In this document: positions 1 through 12,036 of the stretch, in pieces
Position numbering within the stretch: the first letter of the stretch is position 1
Layout: each line of letters opens with the position of its first letter
NCBI RefSeq assembly: GCF_030848805.1
Contig: NC_092363.1
Location: 17,950,600 to 18,014,599, forward strand
Reading direction: 5' to 3'
DNA: 64,000 nucleotides
From: Temnothorax longispinosus
Lineage: Eukaryota; Arthropoda; Insecta; Hymenoptera; Formicidae
Translations under genes and position numbers: made by a program
The notes under the pieces: model-generated
Told to the model about the DNA's origin: nothing
Databases searched by the model: none
Seen by the model: the letters and a program-made list of their open reading frames with translations, nothing else

Positions 1-1987
1 AAATTTTGCAAAATGCTACTAAACTCCTTTGAATTTAGTCACGTCATTTTGGATATATAAAATGTATGTGCATATTAATACCACAGTCACTGAATCGCGA
101 TATTGCAGTCTGTCAAAAGAGAAAAAGGGAGAAACTAAAACGTAGTATAACTAAACTTTGTGTTTACTTCAAAAAACAGAATATGTACCTTAACATCTCT
201 GAAAACGCGAGTGAAATATAAATAATATTTGTATGTTATATTGTTATATATATATATATATATATATATATACAAAATATAAATAATAAATATGAATTAC
301 TATTCCGTAATATTGTATTTTATTGAAAATTAAATTAGGACAGAACACGATTTTTTAATCGACGTAAACTGATGCATATTGAAAAATATCAGTGATTGAT
401 AACACTATCGGGAAGAGACTCTATCTTCATATAAAAAAATATTTTAGAAATGCAAAAAATGTTTTTTTCGTTCTCTAAAAAATTAAATTTTTTTAAATTA
501 AAAAGTCGATACTTCTTTCTCTATTATAAAATGATAAAAATAACATTTAAAGAAGTAAAGAAATAATTTTTAAACCATTTAGTTAGAGGACTCAATTATT
601 TTCTGTTATTTTTCTTTGTTATTTGAAAATAGAATACGCGGATTTTTTAATTCAATATTTTAAAAATTATTGTTGAGATATGTTTATATGTTACATTTTA
701 CTGCAGCCTTAAAAGTTATCAAACGTCTACTCTCTACCTAAAGCTTTCAAGTAACATTTATTATTATTCCGTTTCCTTTTTTTTTGTGTTTCTCTTTTCG
801 CGTTTATTGATCATTAAAAGTTGCCATTATAAGTTGTTGAAGTTCCAATACAAAAACCCATTTCTCCATCTTTATACATTAATTATATAGTCCTTTTGTT
901 TATTATTTATTTTATTTATAAATTATTTTGTCAGTTATATATCTATTATCAACGAAATGGGCAATGAAAAAAATATTTTATTTCACTGATTAAAATGCAT
1001 TTTATATTTTATTCTCGATTTTATTAAAAATATAAGCTCCGTAATGAATTATCTTTTACATAGTTAATTTAAAAAAAAAATGAAGATAAAATATATAATC
1101 TTGATTTTATTTAATTAATAATTTTGAATGCAATTAAGATACATGTATACAACATATTACAATCTGTGACGTATAAATTTAAATTAAATGCAAATTGTAC
1201 GCATGATGTTAATATGACGGTGCGATGTATTAGAAAATATAGTGTATAAATTTATATGCTAATATTATACGCGATCGTGAAATAAGGTTGAAATGTGAGC
1301 AAAGTGTGACGCAGTTCGACAATATAATAAATATTATTTCACCTATCCGTTACTTTTACACGCGCAACGCGACGGGAAATCGATGCGTGCCATTTATCTT
1401 TTCATCTATGAACAAGTGGCGCAGTTTTGTGAATATGTTATATAAATGACGTATGTTCCAACGATATATATCGATTCTAACACGGAAAGTATCCTGTAGT
1501 AATATCCTCTGCTGTTGCATATTCATAATTAGTATGGTGGTTCCCCCAAAATGCTATATAAATGCAAATCCATTATATGTACATATGAAATTGATTAATT
1601 AGATAACACAAAGGGTCTCGCAATGTATATAAGTCATCGATAAGACACTTCGAGAAACGATCCTTTATATAGGTATATGTATATGTATTATATTTAAAGA
1701 ATCGTTTCTTGCCACATCACTGTTAATGAATTCAATTTTAATTATAAAGTTATATTAATTACTTAATTATATACTGTAATTATTTGGTTACACAAATTTG
1801 TATTATTATATATCTCGAAAACAATTATCCAGAATTGTGAACATACAGAGAGTATAATAATTCATTTTAATGTACGTATACACGCTATGGGTGTAATTAA
1901 TATAATTATGTAGTTAAGTAATAATACACCTGCACAATTAAAATTGAATACATTACGAATGTCGTGACGAGAACAATTTCTCAAGCA
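1..1987. other. AT-rich intergenic DNA, no gene seen
   Basis: This stretch is very AT-rich with frequent stops in all frames. The only ordered feature I see is a (TA)n run at about 245-272. No splice-flanked open frame or known protein motif is visible. Confidence 0.6.
245..272. repeat. (TA)n microsatellite
   Basis: Uninterrupted alternating T and A for about 28 bases, in AT-rich intergenic DNA. Confidence 0.9.
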
Positions 1988-2319
1988 CACGGAGAGAATT
2001 TTCTCTTAAAATTTACCCTAAAATCATGGTAGCTGTGGGACAACATGTACCACCAAGAATTTTATACGAGTTATTCTGATTATTATCTACCATAATAAAA
2101 AATATTAATATCTATTACATTAAAATATAAAATATGTTTGATTAATTTTACTCAAATATATCTAAGAATATTCAATAATTTTTCAAAATCTGCTTGGTAA
2201 GTTTTATTACGTTGTTTGTAAAATGTCTTTTGTATATTTTAAAAATTCCTTGGTTGCCAAGTTGTCCCAAGTTTGTAGTGAGTTTAAGGGTAAAATATAA
2301 CAAAAAATTCTCTCCGTGC
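1988..2319. mobile_element. MITE-like relic with long terminal inverted repeats
   Basis: The left end reads CACGGAGAGAATTTT and the right end is its inverse, AAAATTCTCTCCGTG with one or two changes. The inverted similarity continues inward for about 60 bases, including a TTTACCCT / AGGGTAAA pair and GGGACAAC / GTTGTCCC. The interior (about 200 bases) is AT-rich and has no transposase frame. This is the architecture of a short non-autonomous DNA transposon. I cannot see a clear target-site duplication and cannot assign a superfamily. Confidence 0.6.
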
Positions 2320-5300
2320 AGCAAAAGTACACGCTGCACAAAATGCATGTTGTATCTTCGCGCGAACTTCCCTGTTATACAGTTCGATCGCTCGAAGCAT
2401 GAAAATTTTCAACGTTCGACGGAATAATGTCTCAAGCATGGCCGATAATAGTCAGTTATCGATATTTTCGAGCGTGTCGCGGCGATATAGAGCGCTAATC
2501 GGTTATAGCATTCAGTAAAAGAATTTGCGTGTTATTCTCGCGCTCGATTACCGAGTCGTCCCGATTAGACGAGTACGTGCCCGTACATGTAAATTCTATT
2601 TGTTACGGTCACTCCCGCAGAATGTGTCCGCAGAATGCGTTTAACATCCTCCGTGTGTCCAATAAACGCACGCTCGCATACATCCCTAACTACGTGCGCT
2701 TCCACCTGCCCCGTTGCACATTCCTTTAAAGCAACGGCGCATTATTCTCGACGCGGTAATCCGCGACGGCGCGAAAATGGATTAAGCGATTAAAGACTCG
2801 TGAGAAAGGACGGCATTCTTCTGTTGTTACGTGACCCAAAAACATTTTACGACGACGCCGGCGGCCAAACACGCGACTCGGTATCAGATATACGGTGTAG
2901 TATAAAGTCCATTTCGGACTTTGAATCCGCAGGATTAGAGTCAGGGTGCCGCGTTCGCTACTCGCCAAATCCTCGTTGCACCAACATCGTATTATTGCGA
3001 GGCACGACGCGAATCGCGAAAGATCATGATATACACGTCCATTGTATCTCGCGTCGATCGACAAGCCGATCAGTAAATACTGTCAGAATCTGTCACGCTC
3101 GCGCTCGCGCCTCACGCGTCAACGCAACGTTATACCGAATCGAAATCGCGGGTATAACGCTCGTGGGATTCGGAACAAACGAACTTTGCAACCATTATTC
3201 CGCCCCAAAGATCGAGAACGGAAATACCTGCCGGCGGAGGGCCGCCGCGCCGTGCCGCGTCATATCGATCTGCATGTGCGCGCGATTCGAAAGCGAGCGA
3301 GCGTGTGAGTAACCGACCGACCGACCCGTTCGTGGCCAGATCGCGTTGATTAACGCTGTTGTACATTATATATTGGATGTATGTGATGGTAACGTAATTG
3401 CCATGCGTAAATTTTCGCCTCTGGCGCGAATATTGCTGCGCGTTTAAGCCTTCTGTTTTAATTTTGGACGCAACAACGCGCGAGAAAACCGCATTTTTGA
3501 AAGAATTAACAACACGTCTCGCTGTAACGAGCAAAATGTTGCCAATGGTGTTTTGTATGGTCAGTCATATCCAACGAGTATTATAACTCCAAAAGTTGGT
3601 GGTTAATTCCTAGCTAAATAATTTCTTCGACTTATAAAAGATTTTCTCGATGTTTTCTTTGGCCCTAAAGACTTTTTCCGTTTGCATTTTTTATTATTGA
3701 GGAAAACGAAAAAGGTTTCTTTCACGATGAAACTCTAGGAATTAAGTAATCTTATTATACTGATTATCGTCATTATAATTGTTAATTTATCGCGATCCGT
3801 TCTGAGCGCGATTATTTTACCTAGGCACGAGATGGAATTCACATGTTTATTAGAAAGTCATGTTAAGATAAAAAATTCGCGGAGAAATATTTTCACTTCA
3901 TTCTTTTATAGTTCGGGGATAGAAGAGTTGGAAGCAGAAGTCGCGATGGTGAGGTCAATATATAATGCGCAAGAAAATGATTTGATGCATTCGTGTTGCA
4001 AAGTCGTTCGCGTTGTCTGGACCGGCTTTACGACGCTAAGCTAATGTTATATCGATTCGCTTTATCGCCCATTGTTTTAAGACTTTATCAGCGTCCTGGA
4101 AGATGCTGCGCGATGGTGACTGCGCCACATGTATAACGATTGTGATTCATTCGATTGATTTTATCCAAGAATAATCTTCATCCAGTTATAATAAATGACG
4201 AATTTGCAAATTTACTCACAATTATTACAAAGAGACATTTCCTATGTTAAACGTTCGTCAATTATTACCTTTTTTATAATTCATTTACACCTCTACTAAA
4301 CGTGAATAAGTATGAATATTTCTGTTTGACTGTTCCTTCCCACTTTACTCCCGTTGGCGCGAGTTGTAATTTTCATCGCGGTAAGTACATCACGCGCGTT
4401 TCCAGCCTCTCATAATTATGCGTAAAAGAATTGTTTCCCCCACGAGTCTCGGTAAAATAATGCAGAGGCCATTAACGCTGTTATAGTGGACCCGACGCGC
4501 GGCTGCGGCTGCAACGTCAAAGCTAAAAGCGACGGCAATCGCGGCCGGCGATGTCGTTCGATAAATTAATTAAAGATCTACTTATCGTTTTCAGTGTATT
4601 AGAACGTAAGTGTTCTCAACGTCTTTACGGATAATCTGGAAGGAGTCCGTCGAATATATGGAGTGATTAAAAAGAATGATTAAAAAATTTAAAAGCGTAC
4701 AATATATATACATATAATTTACAAGCTTTTTTAAGCTTACAGCTGTAAGCTTTAAGCAAAGCTGTAAGTTTTAAGCTTACAAGCTAATTTACAATCAGTT
4801 ATGAAAATGGACAAGTATATGTGTTTGAAACAGAACAGACAAATATCGGACAAATATAATACATGTATTTCACCAGCCGAGCTTTACATACGGCTATCAA
4901 TTTTTATTTGTTGTAAGAAATCTCCATATTCCATTTTCAAGATCAATATTGTGACTATTCTGTCTTTGAAATCCAACACGTTCACACAACGAAGTTGTTC
5001 GATCATCGTAAAAAGCTGATTCCCATGTAGAAACATTTTTAGATTTTGTTTACTTTTAAATTCGCTTTTGTAAATACATTGTATACTTTGTAAATACATG
5101 AAAATAGTACCACACATTGTTGAAGTATATTAAAAATATATAAATTTATATAAAATATTATTTCATAAAATTTCTCGTATTTTTGTATAAATTTTCAATT
5201 CGTTATAACTATAAAATGTACATAGACACGCGCTCACTCGCACCCGCGGAAATAACGACACGTTTATAAGAAAAGTAACGAATCTCTTTATTAAAGGGAA

Positions 5301-5637
5301 CACCACAGAACACGTCCGAACAGTTTGAAAGCCGAGGTTCCAAGTTCCAATCTCTAAGGCTTCGTTGTTAAACAGCGGCCCGTTGTCAAGGGAACGCTTC
5401 GCGACTTCTGCGGAATGACCGCAGTCAGACCGCGCTCGCTTCAGCTCGGAGTTAAGGGCCATCTCAGCGCGGGCGTAACAATATTATTTAATAATACCAG
5501 ACACACAAAAAGTTATAATACAATTATATCATTCTCATAGGAATTTTAACTTTAATAAATTCCGGTTGAGTGATATTATATAACCTTAATATCTTTCACT
5601 GTAATGATTCTTTAGAAACATCACGAATAAAATTTCT
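2320..5637. other. Intergenic DNA with a GC-richer patch, no supported gene
   Basis: About 2430-3330 is richer in CpG and contains overlapping open frames on both strands (for example 170 codons at 2800-3312 on +). These have no recognisable motif, overlap on both strands and look like stop-poor GC-rich DNA. A 99-codon minus-strand frame at 5163-5462 starts with ATG in a local GC-rich island but shows no domain. The rest is AT-rich. Confidence 0.5.
4709..4797. repeat. Short palindromic tandem repeats built on AAGCTTACAGCTGTAAGCTT
   Basis: The segment repeats AAGCTT, AGCTTACA and TGTAAGCTT in direct and inverted order several times within about 90 bases. The core AAGCTTACAGCTGTAAGCTT is a perfect palindrome. 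It probably arose by local slippage on a palindrome. Confidence 0.7.
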
Positions 5638-6484
5638 CTTTGTAGGCGTTATTATACTAAAAATGGCCATTAAATTACGGCCCGTTTAAAATATTTATGA
5701 AGAATAATGAAAATATTTATGAAAATTTATATAAAATTATTATTTTCAGAATACTTGAACATTCATATGTGTATAAATATTAAAAGACAATGTAATTACG
5801 AATATCGATCGTCGAAACAGTGCTGCACGTGTGGCAAAATCGACATTATACATTCCCTGTGATTTCCTGTACAGAATGCGTAATAATCTGTCCAAACATT
5901 ATTCTCACGTAGGATTTATCAAACGAGACATTACAGGCGCGCGCTACACGCGCGCTATTTAACTTTAATATTTCATTGTTACTATTACACTATTAACCAC
6001 ACAACTGTCAAAATATGCCATGACAGCCGTTTATGAAGTAAGCGCAACAAAAGAACCAATCCACATCGCGAAAAAGCCACAACAATATTTCGATAGATTC
6101 GAGTATCAATGACATGCCCTTTTCAGAAGTTTTTTAGAGAGGGAATCATAAATAAAAATTCTCTTTGCAGGCGTTATACTAAAAATGGCCATTAAATTAC
6201 GGCCCGTTTAAAATATTTATGAAGAATAATGTAAATATTTATGAAAATTTATATAAAATTATTATTTTCAGAACACTTTAACATTTATGTGTATAAATAT
6301 TAAAAGACAATGTAATTACAAATATCGATACAGTGCTGCACGTATGGAAAAATCGATATTATACATTCCCTGTACAGAATGCGTAATAATCTGTCCAAAC
6401 ATTATTCCCACGTAGGATTTATCAAACTAGACATTACAGGCGCGCGCTCTACACGCGCGCGTTATTTAACTTTAATATTTCATT

Positions 6485-6833
6485 CCCAGTAAGCAAGAAA
6501 CATCAAGAAACATTTCAACTACATTGCAGCAACGTCGTAACGTTAATGCAGTATACACTGAGAAACCCATTTCGTTGAATCAACTAAATCCTTGTTTGGA
6601 TATGAGCAAACAAATTATTTAGTTAATATAACAAAATTTGGTTCACGTAACAAAAATTTAATTATGTTAAAAAAATTTTGTCATGTTAACCAAATTTTTT
6701 GTTATGTAAACCAAATTTTTGTTATATTAACTAAAGAATTTGTTTGCCCATATCCAAGCAAGGATTTAGTTGATCTAACGAAATGGGTTCTCAGTGTAGT
6801 TGAAATGTTTCTTGATGTTTCTTGCTTACTGGG
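6485..6833. mobile_element. MITE inserted in repeat unit 2, itself carrying a second MITE
   Basis: The outer terminal inverted repeats are CCCAGTAAGCAAGAAAC on the left and the exact inverse ending GCTTACTGGG on the right, continuing about 38 bases inward. An inner inverted-repeat element sits inside. Unit 1 of the surrounding tandem repeat lacks this stretch and reads straight through at the equivalent point (CATTGTTACTATTACAC near 5976), so it shows the pre-insertion site. No coding capacity is present. Confidence 0.8.
6555..6797. mobile_element. Inner MITE with ACACTGAGAAACCC termini
   Basis: The left end is ACACTGAGAAACCCATTTCG and the right end CGAAATGGGTTCTCAGTGT. Inside, further inverted pairs (CAACTAAATCCTTG / CAAGGATTTAGTTG, ATATGAGCAAACAAATT / AATTTGTTTGCCCATAT) make almost the whole element fold back on itself. 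A second copy of the same family is at 12037-12236. Confidence 0.8.
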
Positions 6834-7240
6834 CTGTTACTATTACACTATTAACCACACAACTGTCAAAATATCCTATAACAGCCGCTCATGAAAAGCG
6901 ACAACAATATTTCGATAGATTCGAGTATCGTCAGTATCGATGACATGCCCTTTTTAGAAGACCTTTTAGATACGACTAGACACCACAGACGCGCGCTTCG
7001 TCCGCGCTATTTAGCTTTAACATTATCCTATTACTATTACACTATTAACTCCCTGATACACAAAACTGTCAAAATATACGATGACAGCTGATAATGAAGT
7101 AAGCGCAGCGAGAGAACCAACCGACATCGCGGAAAAGCGACAATAATAAACTTCGATAGATTCGAGTATCGACTTTACATCTCTTTTTTAGATAAGCCTT
7201 TTTTAGAGAGGGATGGACTAGTGCCCTTTTTAAAAAAGGA

Positions 7241-7415
7241 TATTTTCATATGGCGATATCGAGTAATTGGACGCGGAAATATAGTGTGAAATCAGCCACT
7301 ATTTTTACAATACTTTAATATTTATATGTATAAATATTAAAGTGTTGTAAAAAATGATGGCTGATCTCATATTATATTTCCGCGTCCAATTACTCAATGT
7401 CGCCATATAAAAATA
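7241..7415. repeat. Near-perfect 175-bp palindrome (hairpin)
   Basis: The left arm begins TATTTTCATATGGCGATATC and the right arm ends with the inverse, GTCGCCATATAAAAATA. The shared core GTAATTGGACGCGGAAATAT / ATATTTCCGCGTCCAATTAC is nearly exact. The centre (around 7305-7350) is also self-complementary. It could be a MITE or the junction of an inverted duplication. Confidence 0.8.
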
Positions 7416-7570
7416 TTTGATCAATCCTACGTGAGAATAATGTTTAGACAGTTTAATACGTATTCTATACAGGAAATCACACGGAACGTATAACGATATT
7501 GTCGATTTTGCCATAACTGCGTGCAGCACTGCTTCGGCGATCGATATGCGTAATTACATTGTCTTACAAC
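7416..7570 (-). repeat. Inverted copy of part of the 530-bp repeat unit
   Basis: Read on the minus strand, this segment gives in order GACAATGTAATTACGCATATCG, GTGCTGCACGC, CAAAATCGACA, TTATACGTTCC, GTGATTTCCTGTATAGAATACG and AAACATTATTCTCACGTAGGAT. That is the same order as 5785-5915 in unit 1. The palindrome at 7241-7415 therefore sits at the boundary between direct and inverted copies. Confidence 0.75.
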
Positions 7571-7672
7571 ACGTTGTCGCTCATCATTCATTGGCCATCT
7601 CATTAGACTCTATTCATTACCTTCGTGTCATCGCGGATCCTACAGCTTTAAAGCAGCCGTTTACGCGTATAG

Positions 7673-8284
7673 ATGAGTTTACGGTACGAAAACTTGCCAA
7701 ATAGGATGATCACGTTAACACACGATGGGGACACACGAATGGATAAGAAAAACGCAAAATGCATTGAGTTTTTTGTAAGGATTGTGTGGCATTATAATAA
7801 TCATAAATATTATATGACAACTGGTCCTCTATTTTTCTCGTTACCCATGGAAGATTACATTATATTTTACTGTCGAACTATTGGAAGTTACTTCCGTTAT
7901 TTCACATTGCGTGATTTTCATAACGAGAACATAAAAAGATGCGCGAGATGTAAATTCAAACTTCTTGCAGCGTTCATCTTTTTTCTTTCTCTCTTCACGT
8001 TGAAGAGAAAAAGAGGAAAGCTGAACGCGATGCCAGAAGTTTTAATTAAAAAGAATAAACCTTTTATAATCTCAAAAAGAGACGGTCACAAAGAGAAGAA
8101 TTCTTGCTACAATTTGCAAACAATCTGTTTCTCAAGCGATGTCAAGTATTATTCTTTCGTTGTGCCATTTATATTTCAAATGACACGAAAGAAATTTTTA
8201 TTCCAATCACGACTACCGTTACACGCCGGTCGCGTAAGTAACTTTTCCACGTGTGACGTTGACAAAACGTACGTTTATTTGTGA
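7673..8284 (+). CDS. Unsupported 203-codon open frame in AT-rich DNA
   Basis: An ATG-initiated frame of 203 codons lies in DNA of low GC. The composition is rich in Phe, Lys, Tyr, Ile and Arg. One hydrophobic stretch (LLAAFIFFLSLFTL, about residues 102-115) is followed by a basic Lys/Arg run. I recognise no family, signal peptide or cysteine pattern, and no flanking splice or promoter signal is evident. The length is more than usual for chance in AT-rich DNA, but the amino-acid content simply mirrors base composition. I treat it as probably not a gene. Confidence 0.12.
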   Translation: MSLRYENLPNRMITLTHDGDTRMDKKNAKCIEFFVRIVWHYNNHKYYMTTGPLFFSLPMEDYIIFYCRTIGSYFRYFTLRDFHNENIKRCARCKFKLLAAFIFFLSLFTLKRKRGKLNAMPEVLIKKNKPFIISKRDGHKEKNSCYNLQTICFSSDVKYYSFVVPFIFQMTRKKFLFQSRLPLHAGRVSNFSTCDVDKTYVYL

Positions 8285-9648
8285 ACGTAATCTTATTGGG
8301 GGAAAATGTGACTTGTCGGACTTTTCGCGAGTGATATTAAATTTTGCTCCATGCGCGACAGTTTATGAACTTAATTAGTAACTGTCAATTTTAAAGCAGC
8401 AAACGTATATATGTTTAGAAATGTAATAACAAAATAAAATTTAAAAAATATTATATGATAAGTTTCACGTGCATGCGAGATAATGTTGACACGGCGGAAT
8501 ACAAAGTGTAATGCAAACGCATGACTTAGAACGCAGCGAACTCATTTTACATTCGGCAGGAGATATTTTATACCAAGATATCGCATTAAGACCGTACAGT
8601 GAATAAGCCGCTTAACAAAATCTATTTTCATTACGTGAAATGACATATAGGATTGCAATTATAAAGGATCCATTCACACGTGACATACGGAAGCTCGTGT
8701 TTCACTGTGCGGAGCTCTTCAGCTTTAATTTTACCGAATAAATCATGAGAAATTGGAAGAAATTGGAAACAAATTTCACCGAGCGTAAAAATTCTCGTTA
8801 TACTATTGTATCATTGTAACAGAAACGTAAAATACCGGAAGTTGCGGTGTTTTTCACCGTACGTGCAACTGGATTGATTGCTTTCGTTGCAATAAAGAAT
8901 CGGAGTATTGCAGACGATAGGCGCGTATATCGTTTCAACGAGAATCCCAATTCGACAGGTATTATTCTTTATTTCTCGATACAAGCTAACTGTAAAAAAT
9001 CTAAATTTTCTAAACAATTTCACGAATTAACTTTTTATTTAATCGTTAATAAACCATTACCTTTTGAAACAGAGATCTTTACATTTCTAAGAACGGACAA
9101 TTTTATATTTTTATATTGAGAAAAGACGAAAACTTACAGGTTGTGACCGTATTCCTCCAATAATATTATCTGCTCAAGAAATATCGTTGTTAATCTACGA
9201 TGAAAGGATAAAAAGGATTACAAGAAATCGTACGAAGCAGCAGATTTACTCGAGCAAGAAGATATTGAGCTAGGAAGAAATCTTGAGATATTATATATCA
9301 TTATGTTACCCAAAAGCTTACGGAACTGCGGCGATTTCATCCGTGTGAATGATTTGATTAATCGTCCGAATGAAGAATAGAGCTTTTCGCCGACGAATGC
9401 AATACACGTATACATGTTACATTGAACATCTGGAGTATAACTGCACAATGACAGGCCATTGTGCGATGTGATTCACGAATGCGCGGTAGAAATGTTAAAA
9501 ATGATTCCTTATTAAAACCGTGGCATAAATATGTAGAAACATATTTGTGAAAGAATGTCAGGGTTCGTGATTTGTCTCCGTTTACGGGTCACGTATAAAA
9601 AGAGTAAGAAAGTTTATCTTTCTCTTTGGAGCAAGCTCTAGTATTTAA
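8285..9648. other. Intergenic DNA, nothing recognised
   Basis: Only short overlapping frames on both strands, with no motif. No repeat family member was recognised here. Confidence 0.5.
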
Positions 9649-10001
9649 AACGGAGAGAGCTATAAAGTGAGCGGTGATCCGAACGGTGATGTTTCTGTGA
9701 GTAAATCACCAAAGGACGACGGCGAGGACATTCCTCAGATAGAGGATGTCAGAACGGAACCGGGTGCAGGGAAAGTAGAATCCAAATCGAGCAAAACGAA
9801 AAAGAAGACGAAGTCAAAGAGGAAGAGGCACAATGCGAAGAAAAAGGATTCCAAACAGAAGAGGGTACAGAGGGATGGTACAGAGGAGGCCAAGACTAAG
9901 GAAGACATACCAGAGATAGAGTACAGGAGATTCCAAGCATAAATGACTTGGAGTCTATATGCACCGCCAATTTGTTAGAGTCTTTGAGGTATTTAAGCTG
10001 A
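9649..10001 (+). pseudogene. Frameshifted Lys/Glu-rich protein fragment
   Basis: The frame is open from just after a stop at 9646 to 9942 but has no ATG near its start. It encodes a highly charged segment with acidic stretches (DDGEDIPQIEDV, KEDIPEIE) around a strongly basic Lys/Arg/Ser block. Near 9920-9930 the reading continues in the +1 frame as QEIPSINDLES and on to a stop at 9999-10001. That frame repeats the same Glu-Ile-Pro theme, so a one-base deletion or insertion seems to have split one reading frame. It could also be one exon of an unrecognised gene. The basic block would suit a nuclear or nucleic-acid-binding tail, but that is only composition. A partial copy of the 530-bp repeat begins about 115 bases downstream. 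Confidence 0.35.
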
Positions 10002-10116
10002 TGGAGCCAGAACCGAGTCATTGATAATTTTTGAATTATCAGCGATCCAAAATAAAAATCTTTTCGCAAGCTCCAGAAATAAAGAAAATGGTTTTATCAT
10101 TCATGTTTAATTGATT

Positions 10117-10310
10117 ATACTAGACATCACAGACGCGCTATTTAGCTTTAATATTATACTATTACTATTACACTATTTCACTATTCCTTTGATACACAAA
10201 ACTGTCGAAATATGTGATGACAAATGCTCACGAAGTAAACGCAATGAGAGAATCAATCGCGAAAAAGCGTCAACAACAAAACCTTTTTAAGACATGGCTT
10301 TTTAATGAAT
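10117..10310 (+). repeat. Isolated partial copy of the 530-bp repeat unit
   Basis: It contains ACTAGACATCACAGACGCG, CTATTTAGCTTTAATATTA, TACTATTACACTATT, GATACACAAAACTGTC and AAGTAAACGCAATGAGAG in the same order as the third unit at 6975-7115. Confidence 0.75.
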
Positions 10311-12036
10311 GGCTAGTATATGTATTTGCGTGAAATGCCTATTTTATAAAGTAAAATATAGATACACATTTTTATTTCACGCATAATTATATAAAGACAT
10401 TTAATGTCAAAAATTAACAAGTTGAAATAAACAAGTTGTGAAGTTTTTCTAATAAAATTTTCTAATTCGACCACCTTCTATAATTTCTGACTTAAAATGT
10501 CTTTAATTCAATGATAATGACGTATGTACATTGCACGTACATATAATTAATCTATTAACTGTAGTCAATGACGCAACATGCGTTTTGCAACTTGCAAGCA
10601 AAGCAAGGACAGCATTGTGGTGCCTAAGATCTATGAATTTCACCACATCAAAGGATCTATTCAAGGCGATGTAATTATTGCTAAAGGGCAGAGAGTTGCT
10701 AAAGGACGGACGAAGATCTAAAACCGATTTTAATGACCTGCAAACGGTGAACGGTACAAAAACAATTGTTATGATTTAATACCTTCGATGCACTAATTAA
10801 GATCAACGATCGTATTAGAGAATATAGACATTTCTTTCCACATATTATACGCGGAAATGTCAGAAGAGTACACAAGGATAATTGGAATCACTATACCAGG
10901 TAAAAGTATTACTCTCATCCTTTTTCAAATTATATATGATTTCTTCGAGGATTTCTTTCTTGGGCATTTCTCCGTGATATTAAAAGAGATAATGCTTATT
11001 TTATATATTATACATTTTTATATTTTGTATATCTTTTAATAAAATAATAAAATATTATACGATGCAAATCTTGTGTGATTTAAAAATCGAGAATTTCTAT
11101 AACGCAATCTCCATTTACCTTGCTATTTACTTGAATAAATCTATTGTTCTTCCAAATTTCTGTAATTTGTTTAAATTGCAAACTGTGAGTGACTTAGATT
11201 TTAATGATGAGAATAACTTTTGCATCGTGTATTGACATCATATTGCCTAATTTGAAGCGGATGAGTTCGAACAAGAGCAGGAAATTGCCGCGCACGAAGT
11301 TCGTTCGTGCTCGCTTATAGCTTAGAGGGTTATATTAATCAAATTTCGCAGTTCGAACTCACTTCAAACTTGTACCGCACTTCCACGTTGCGATAATGAG
11401 ATCGCGAAAACAAGTCGACCGGAGGCGTTATTGCGTGCGACGCCTATTTTATTGCTTATCGAAAATTCTTCCCGATATTATATATTGTAAAAAAGTTTAT
11501 CCCAAAATATGTCTAAAAATTAATAATGAGTAGCGAAACACGGATTATAAAAGAATCGGATCCAATCGAGTTAAAAAAAAAAAAATCCCGATGGTCCTGA
11601 AGTAGACGTTTATATTCCGACATAACTTTGAGACAATAAAATGCTTTACTCATTGAACACTTGAGATACGATAAGATAGTAATTCTTCCTGTGAATATTA
11701 TTCACAGGAATATAAATGTACTACTTCATACTTCAGGATCGCCGGATGTTCTTGCGGTTCGATCGAACTCGACGTTTCTGAAATATTCTTCACGAGCAAT
11801 TGCCCCGTAATAATTCGCAAACTTGCTTTCGCGAGTTTTAGTAAACACCCACCCGTGAAACCCAAGTCCCGCTAACGTGGATCGATGGCTATCGGGTGTG
11901 ATCGACATGCTCTCATTTCACAGACGTATAATTTCGCCACAGCATCGTATATCCATCGATCTGTATGCGATGTACGTGGGCGTTCATTCTTCTTTCGCGA
12001 CATTTAAATTGTAGTTAAATCGAAGCTCGTGCCATC
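10311..12036. other. Intergenic DNA, nothing recognised
   Basis: AT-rich with a few small palindromes, for example CCTGTGAATATTATTCACAGG at about 11689-11709 (21 bases, arms of 9 or more). A spaced inverted pair GAGTTCGAAC / GTTCGAACTC at about 11263 and 11352 is also present. No gene-like frame was found. Confidence 0.5.

Larger units (their letters stand above)
5638..7240. repeat. Degenerate tandem repeat block, unit about 530 bp
   Basis: Unit 1 begins near 5638 and unit 2 near 6166. Both contain the same landmarks in order: TAGGCGTTAT/CAGGCGTTAT, ATGGCCATTAAATTACGG, ATTCCCTG, TGCGTAATAATCTGTCC, GACATTACAGGCGCGCGC, CACTATTAACCACACAACTG and TTCGATAGATTCGAGTAT. Unit 2 is interrupted by a MITE at 6485-6833. 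A shorter third unit runs from about 6960 to 7240 and matches only the second half (GACGCGCGCTTCG through TTCGATAGATTCGAGTATCG). Another partial copy lies at 10117-10310. The units differ by small indels, so the array is old. No transposase is seen. Confidence 0.8.

Noticed and set aside
2800..3312. 170-codon plus-strand frame
   Set aside because: Overlapping frames on both strands in a CpG-rich patch; no motif, no periodic codon pattern, no splice context.
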